A stretch of 8,833 nucleotides of DNA from positions 1-8,833 of the forward strand of contig JAHDII010000116.1 of NCBI GenBank assembly GCA_020630895.1. Direction: 5' to 3'. This document shows, piece by piece, positions 5,547-8,833 of this stretch (positions are counted from its first letter, which is position 1; the number at the start of each line of letters is the position of its first letter). Position numbers and translations under genes: made by a program. Origin of the DNA: Saprospiraceae bacterium. GTDB lineage: Bacteria > Bacteroidota > Bacteroidia > Chitinophagales > Saprospiraceae. The notes beneath the pieces were generated by a model. The model did no database searches. It saw nothing but the letters and a program-made list of their open reading frames with translations, and had not been told where the DNA came from.

Positions 5547-6878
5547 ATGGTATTTCTTTTTGGAACAGAAGAATTAATGCAAGTAGGATTTGCTGTTTTG
5601 GTTTTTACAGCAGTAATTGTTGCTCTTGCTTATATGTTGCTTTCTGCGAGAAAGCGTTTAGTACCTCAAGGAGATGTGAAAATCATCGTCAATGGAGATA
5701 CTGAAAATCCTTTAGTAGTTCAACCAGGAGCTACTTTGTTGAATGTTCTTTCTGATAAGAGCGTATTTTTACCTTCTGCTTGTGGTGGTGGTGGTACTTG
5801 TGCTATGTGTGAATGTCATGTTCACAAAGGAGGAGGAGATGTATTAGCTACAGAAATGAATCACCTTACACGTAAAGAGGCTGCTGAAAATAAACGTTTG
5901 GCTTGTCAAGTAAAAGTACGTGAAGACATGGAAATTAGTATTCCTGAAGAAATTTTTGGTATCAAAAAATGGGAATGTACTGTAAAATCTAATTATAATG
6001 TAGCTTCATTTATTAAGGAATTTGTAGTAGAGTTACCTGATGGAGAAACCATGGATTTCGAATCAGGAGGATATATTCAAATTGATGTTCCTAAAATTAC
6101 AGTAGATTATAAAGATTTTGATATTTCTGCACATCCAGAACATCATGGCGATGATGCTATGAAGTTCAAAAGTGAGTGGGATAAATTCAATTTATGGCCT
6201 TTAAGAATGACGAATCCTGAGCCTCAATTTAGAGCTTACTCAATGGCTAACCACCCTGCGGAAGGAAATATTATCATGTTGAATATTCGTATTGCTACAC
6301 CACCATGGGATAGAGCTAAAAACGATTGGATGAGTGTGAATCCAGGGGTTTGTTCTTCTTATGTTTTTGATCAAAAACCTGGTGATAAAGTAACGATTTC
6401 GGGTCCTTATGGTGAATTTTTTATAAAGCCAACTAAAAAAGAAATGGTTTATATTGGTGGTGGTGCAGGTATGGCTCCTCTACGTTCTCATTTATTCCAT
6501 TTATTCCATACATTGAAAACTACAGATCGTAAAGTATCATTCTGGTATGGTGGGCGTACTCGTAGAGAATTATTTTATATCGATCAATTTAGAGCTATAG
6601 AAAAAGAATTTCCTAATTTTAAATTCTATGTAGCTTTAGACAATCCTTTACCAGAAGATAATTGGCAAGTAAAAGAAAATATTGAAGGAGATGGAGATGG
6701 ATTTAAAGGATATATTATGCAAGTATGTCATGATGAATATCTTAAAAATCATCCAGAACCAGAAGAAATTGAATACTATTTCTGTGGGCCTCCAATGATG
6801 AACCAATCTGTTATTAAAACATTGGATCAATTAGGAGTACCTGAAGAAAATATTGCTTTTGATGATTTTGGTGGATAA
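5547..6878 (+). CDS. nqrF: Na+-translocating NADH:quinone reductase subunit F (NADH-oxidising, FAD and 2Fe-2S)
   Basis: Entry point of the pump: oxidises NADH on the cytoplasmic side and passes electrons via FAD to a 2Fe-2S cluster. Order in the 443 residues: one N-terminal transmembrane helix (about 12-33), a ferredoxin-type domain with ligands C79, C85, C88 and C120 (CGGGGTCAMC, RLACQV), then a ferredoxin-reductase domain with the FAD motif RAYSMANHP (229-237), GPYGEFF (286-292), the NAD(H) site GGGAGMAPLRSH (304-315), YYFCGPPMMN (410-419) and the C-terminal FDDFGG. It is about 35 residues longer than in Vibrio, with inserts including a His-rich patch (195-200). A further cysteine, C90, sits next to the cluster loop. 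EEIFGIKKWECTV (134-146), strongly conserved in NqrF, excludes other ferredoxin reductases. Last gene of the operon; a strong terminator begins 22 bases after the stop. Confidence 0.97.
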   Translation: MVFLFGTEELMQVGFAVLVFTAVIVALAYMLLSARKRLVPQGDVKIIVNGDTENPLVVQPGATLLNVLSDKSVFLPSACGGGGTCAMCECHVHKGGGDVLATEMNHLTRKEAAENKRLACQVKVREDMEISIPEEIFGIKKWECTVKSNYNVASFIKEFVVELPDGETMDFESGGYIQIDVPKITVDYKDFDISAHPEHHGDDAMKFKSEWDKFNLWPLRMTNPEPQFRAYSMANHPAEGNIIMLNIRIATPPWDRAKNDWMSVNPGVCSSYVFDQKPGDKVTISGPYGEFFIKPTKKEMVYIGGGAGMAPLRSHLFHLFHTLKTTDRKVSFWYGGRTRRELFYIDQFRAIEKEFPNFKFYVALDNPLPEDNWQVKENIEGDGDGFKGYIMQVCHDEYLKNHPEPEEIEYYFCGPPMMNQSVIKTLDQLGVPEENIAFDDFGG

Positions 6879-6900
6879 TATTTACCCAATCATTTAAAAT

Positions 6901-6941
6901 AAAAAAAGTTCTTTACAATTCTTTTGTAAAGAACTTTTTTT
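6901..6941. terminator. Strong intrinsic terminator after nqrF, probably bidirectional
   Basis: GTTCTTTACAA (6908-6918) pairs perfectly with TTGTAAAGAAC (6924-6934) around a TTCTT loop. It is flanked by seven A residues (6901-6907) and seven T residues (6935-6941), so the stem can extend to 18 bp and a U-tract is present on either strand. It begins 22 bases past the nqrF stop and closes the nqr operon. Because the next gene is also on the + strand, the terminator separates the respiratory operon from the glycosyltransferase genes. Confidence 0.93.
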
Positions 6942-6955
6942 ATTTCTTAGATTCA
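6923..6955 (+). promoter_or_regulatory. Tentative promoter for the glycosyltransferase genes
   Basis: Downstream of the terminator only 39 bases remain before the likely ATG at 6981, so a promoter for the next gene must lie here unless read-through supplies it. TTTG at 6923-6926, inside the terminator stem, is followed after 21 bases by TAGATTCA (6948-6955), a partial match to TAnnTTTG. The spacing suits a Bacteroidota promoter but the -7 match is imperfect, so this is a weak call. Confidence 0.2.
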
Positions 6956-6980
6956 AATATTGGATGTGAAAATAACAATA

Positions 6981-8270
6981 ATGAATAAAAAAAATCAGTA
7001 TAACATTTTAATTGAGGCATCTAAATTATATCAACCAACTACAGATGGCGTTAAAAGATATACTGTAGAATTACTTCACCATTTATATTTAGAAAATCAA
7101 AAAAACAACCAATTTAAAATAGATTTATTATTAGGAAAATATATTATTCCAATCAATGATTTTTTAAAATTTGATGATAGTCAAAATAGGGTAGTGAAAA
7201 GTGAAAATATTTTTGCTAGGGAATTGCAAATTTTTAAATCAGGAATTATTTTGAATATATTATATTTTATTCATTTAAAACTTCCATTAATATTTAATCA
7301 ATATTTTTTTTCATACTATAAAAAAAAATATTATTCCGTTATTTTAAGTGATTTAACTCAACTCCAAAAAGGAAAATATAAAATCTTAGAAAATAAAATA
7401 AAAAGCTATGATTTAATTCATATTCTATTGCCTCAAAATATATTATTTTTTAAAAATATAAATTCCTCATTTATTACGACAATTCACGATATTACTCATC
7501 AATTATTTCCTGAGTACCATACTCAAAATAATATCATTCGTACAGAAAAAGGAATTCAATTATCTATAGCAAAAAAATCTAAATATATTTCAGTTTCTGA
7601 AGCTACGAAAAAAGATGTTATTCAATATTATCCGATAAAAAATGAAGATGTTCAAATGATTTATGAGGGCGTTAATTTAAATGTTTTTTATCCTCATTCT
7701 ACTTATGATTCTAATATTTTAAAATCATTAGAAATAGCAAATAAATCTTTTTTTTTATGCGTAGGAACTTTAGAGCCTAGGAAAAATTTAATTAGAGTCA
7801 TAAAAGCTTTTGAATTATTACAAGGAGAAATACAAAGAGATATGTATTTAATTATTGTAGGAAATAAAGGTTGGAAAAATAAAAAAATAAAAAAAATATT
7901 AAAAAACAATTCTAAAAATATTTTATTTTTTTCTAATTATGATGAGTTAGATATTTTTTATAATTTGTCTATCGCTTTAGTTTACCCTTCATTATATGAA
8001 GGTTTTGGTTTACCTCTTTTAGAGGCGATTGCTTGTGGAAAACCTGTCATTTATTCCAATAATAGTTCAATGCCTGAAGTAGCAGGAAACGCTGGGGTTC
8101 CAATAAATCCTTATGACATTGGAACTATAAAAAACGCTATGAAAGAATTAATTTTAGATAAAAATAAATATGCAGAATGTCAAAAAAATGGAGCTTCTAG
8201 AATACAAAATTTTACTTGGGAAAAAACAGCTCAAAAAACAATCAATTATTATTACAAAATATTGAATTAA
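6981..8270 (+). CDS. GT4-type glycosyltransferase (GT-B fold), probably surface polysaccharide synthesis
   Basis: Predicted to transfer a sugar from a nucleotide-sugar donor during synthesis of a surface or exported glycan; donor and acceptor cannot be told. From ATG 6981 it has 429 residues: first strand NILIEAS with a GVKRYTVELL loop (23-32), an acceptor-side domain with HDITHQLFPEYHT (169-181) and SVSEATKKDV (204-213), the interdomain CVGTLEPRKNL (260-270), and the donor-site motif EGFGLPLLE (340-348), the E-x7-E signature of retaining GT4 enzymes. A region of about 90-110 holds hydrophobic residues suited to membrane contact. An in-frame TTG at 6960 would add 7 residues; the ATG is preferred because it stands right before the first strand. 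It is much more AT-rich than nqr genes (7261-7320 has 7 G/C of 60). Five bases separate it from the next gene. Confidence 0.88.
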   Translation: MNKKNQYNILIEASKLYQPTTDGVKRYTVELLHHLYLENQKNNQFKIDLLLGKYIIPINDFLKFDDSQNRVVKSENIFARELQIFKSGIILNILYFIHLKLPLIFNQYFFSYYKKKYYSVILSDLTQLQKGKYKILENKIKSYDLIHILLPQNILFFKNINSSFITTIHDITHQLFPEYHTQNNIIRTEKGIQLSIAKKSKYISVSEATKKDVIQYYPIKNEDVQMIYEGVNLNVFYPHSTYDSNILKSLEIANKSFFLCVGTLEPRKNLIRVIKAFELLQGEIQRDMYLIIVGNKGWKNKKIKKILKNNSKNILFFSNYDELDIFYNLSIALVYPSLYEGFGLPLLEAIACGKPVIYSNNSSMPEVAGNAGVPINPYDIGTIKNAMKELILDKNKYAECQKNGASRIQNFTWEKTAQKTINYYYKILN

Positions 8271-8275
8271 TACAA

Positions 8276-8833
8276 TTGAGAATTGCAATTATAGCAGACA
8301 GTTTGGATAATCAAAGGGCTGGAGTATATAATTATACTCGTTCTTTAGTAGATGCTTTATCTAAAAATAAAAATAGTAAACACGAATATATTTTAATAAG
8401 AGAAAAAGAAGAAGAAAATTTATTATTAGAACAAATTATTATAAAAAAATATTCTTTTCCTTTTTATGCATCATTTAGGTTGTTTTTTGTCATCCCTTTT
8501 ATAATCAAAAAAAACAATATAGATGCTGTTTTTGAACCTGCTCATTTTGGACCTTTTAACTTACTTTCTCATATTAAAAGAATCACAATGATTCATGATT
8601 TAACTCCTATTTTATTTCCTCAATATCATATATTTTTTAGTCGGTTTTTACAGAAAATATTTCTTCCTAGAATATTAAATAATGCGGATTTAATATTATC
8701 TAATTCTGAAAATACGTCGAAAGATATAATAAAATATACACCTCAAAATAAAAACAAAATAGAAACCATTTTATTAGGAAAAGATGAATTTTATTATCCT
8801 GTGAGTACTCGAAATAAATTATTCAAATTAAAA
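8276..8833 (+). CDS. Second GT4-type glycosyltransferase, N-terminal part only (cut by window end), TTG start
   Basis: An open frame of 186 codons runs to the window edge without a stop. It begins (M)RIAIIADSL, a typical first strand of GT4 enzymes, followed by AGVYNYTRSLVDAL (15-28), FEPAHFGPFNLL (86-97), IHDLTPILFPQYH (106-118) and NADLILSNSENTSKDI (136-151), which match the acceptor-side domain and parallel HDITHQLFPEYHT and SVSEATKKDV of the preceding gene. The donor-binding C-terminal half lies beyond the window. The start is inferred to be TTG 8276: upstream in frame there is no ATG back to a stop at 8198-8200, and the first downstream ATG (in ITMIHD) would remove the first strand. It sits 5 bases after the previous stop, so the two are surely co-transcribed. 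Function is presumed surface glycan assembly. Confidence 0.82.
   Translation, partial: MRIAIIADSLDNQRAGVYNYTRSLVDALSKNKNSKHEYILIREKEEENLLLEQIIIKKYSFPFYASFRLFFVIPFIIKKNNIDAVFEPAHFGPFNLLSHIKRITMIHDLTPILFPQYHIFFSRFLQKIFLPRILNNADLILSNSENTSKDIIKYTPQNKNKIETILLGKDEFYYPVSTRNKLFKLK

Noticed and set aside
6960..6980. TTG start at 6960 for the first glycosyltransferase
   Set aside because: It adds seven residues with no homology value; the ATG at 6981 sits directly before the first beta strand. It cannot be fully excluded.
1..8833. CRISPR array, tRNA, rRNA, insertion sequence or phage genes
   Set aside because: No regularly spaced repeats, cloverleaf, rRNA-like stretches, transposase or phage motifs were seen; the window is filled by the nqr operon and glycosyltransferases.

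Overview
The window looks like Bacteroidota DNA. It is AT-rich, the genes lack recognisable Shine-Dalgarno sequences and instead have A-rich stretches before their starts, the one clear promoter element has the Bacteroidota -7 form TAnnTTTG (TATCTTTG at 231-238), and the NQR proteins read as Bacteroidota-type variants. I cannot resolve the class or genus from sequence alone.

Layout. 1-302: a possible 19-residue tail of an upstream gene (1-60), then an AT-rich intergenic region with a hairpin-forming inverted repeat (117-135), a -7 promoter box (231-238) and a 14-bp palindrome in the presumed leader (253-266). 303-6878: a complete six-gene nqrABCDEF operon on the + strand encoding the Na+-translocating NADH:quinone oxidoreductase. 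nqrB and nqrC overlap by 8 bases; the other gaps are about 40-50 bases, and three of them carry small inverted repeats. 6901-6941: a very strong hairpin terminator, symmetrical enough to work in both directions. 6981-8270: a complete GT4-type glycosyltransferase. 8276-8833: the N-terminal 186 codons of a second GT4-type glycosyltransferase with an apparent TTG start, cut by the window edge. These two probably open a surface-polysaccharide gene cluster.

How the parts work together. NqrF oxidises NADH (FAD, 2Fe-2S). Electrons pass through the Fe-S site shared by NqrD and NqrE, the covalent FMNs of NqrC and NqrB and the riboflavin in NqrB to quinone, probably menaquinone here, while Na+ is pumped out. 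All signature residues I looked for are present: the four NqrF cysteines, the paired NqrD/NqrE cysteines and the SGAT flavinylation motifs of NqrB and NqrC. No apbE (flavin transferase) gene lies in the window.

The most notable point is NqrA. It is normally a soluble, peripheral subunit of about 450 residues, but here it carries roughly 97 extra N-terminal residues with a signal peptide, a transmembrane helix and a linker. No ATG, GTG or TTG codon occurs in frame between codon 4 and the NqrA core, so this is not a start-site artefact. NqrB also has a segment about 60 residues longer than in Vibrio just before its FMN site, and a leucine where Vibrio has one of two inhibitor-site glycines. I saw no mobile element, CRISPR array, tRNA or rRNA.
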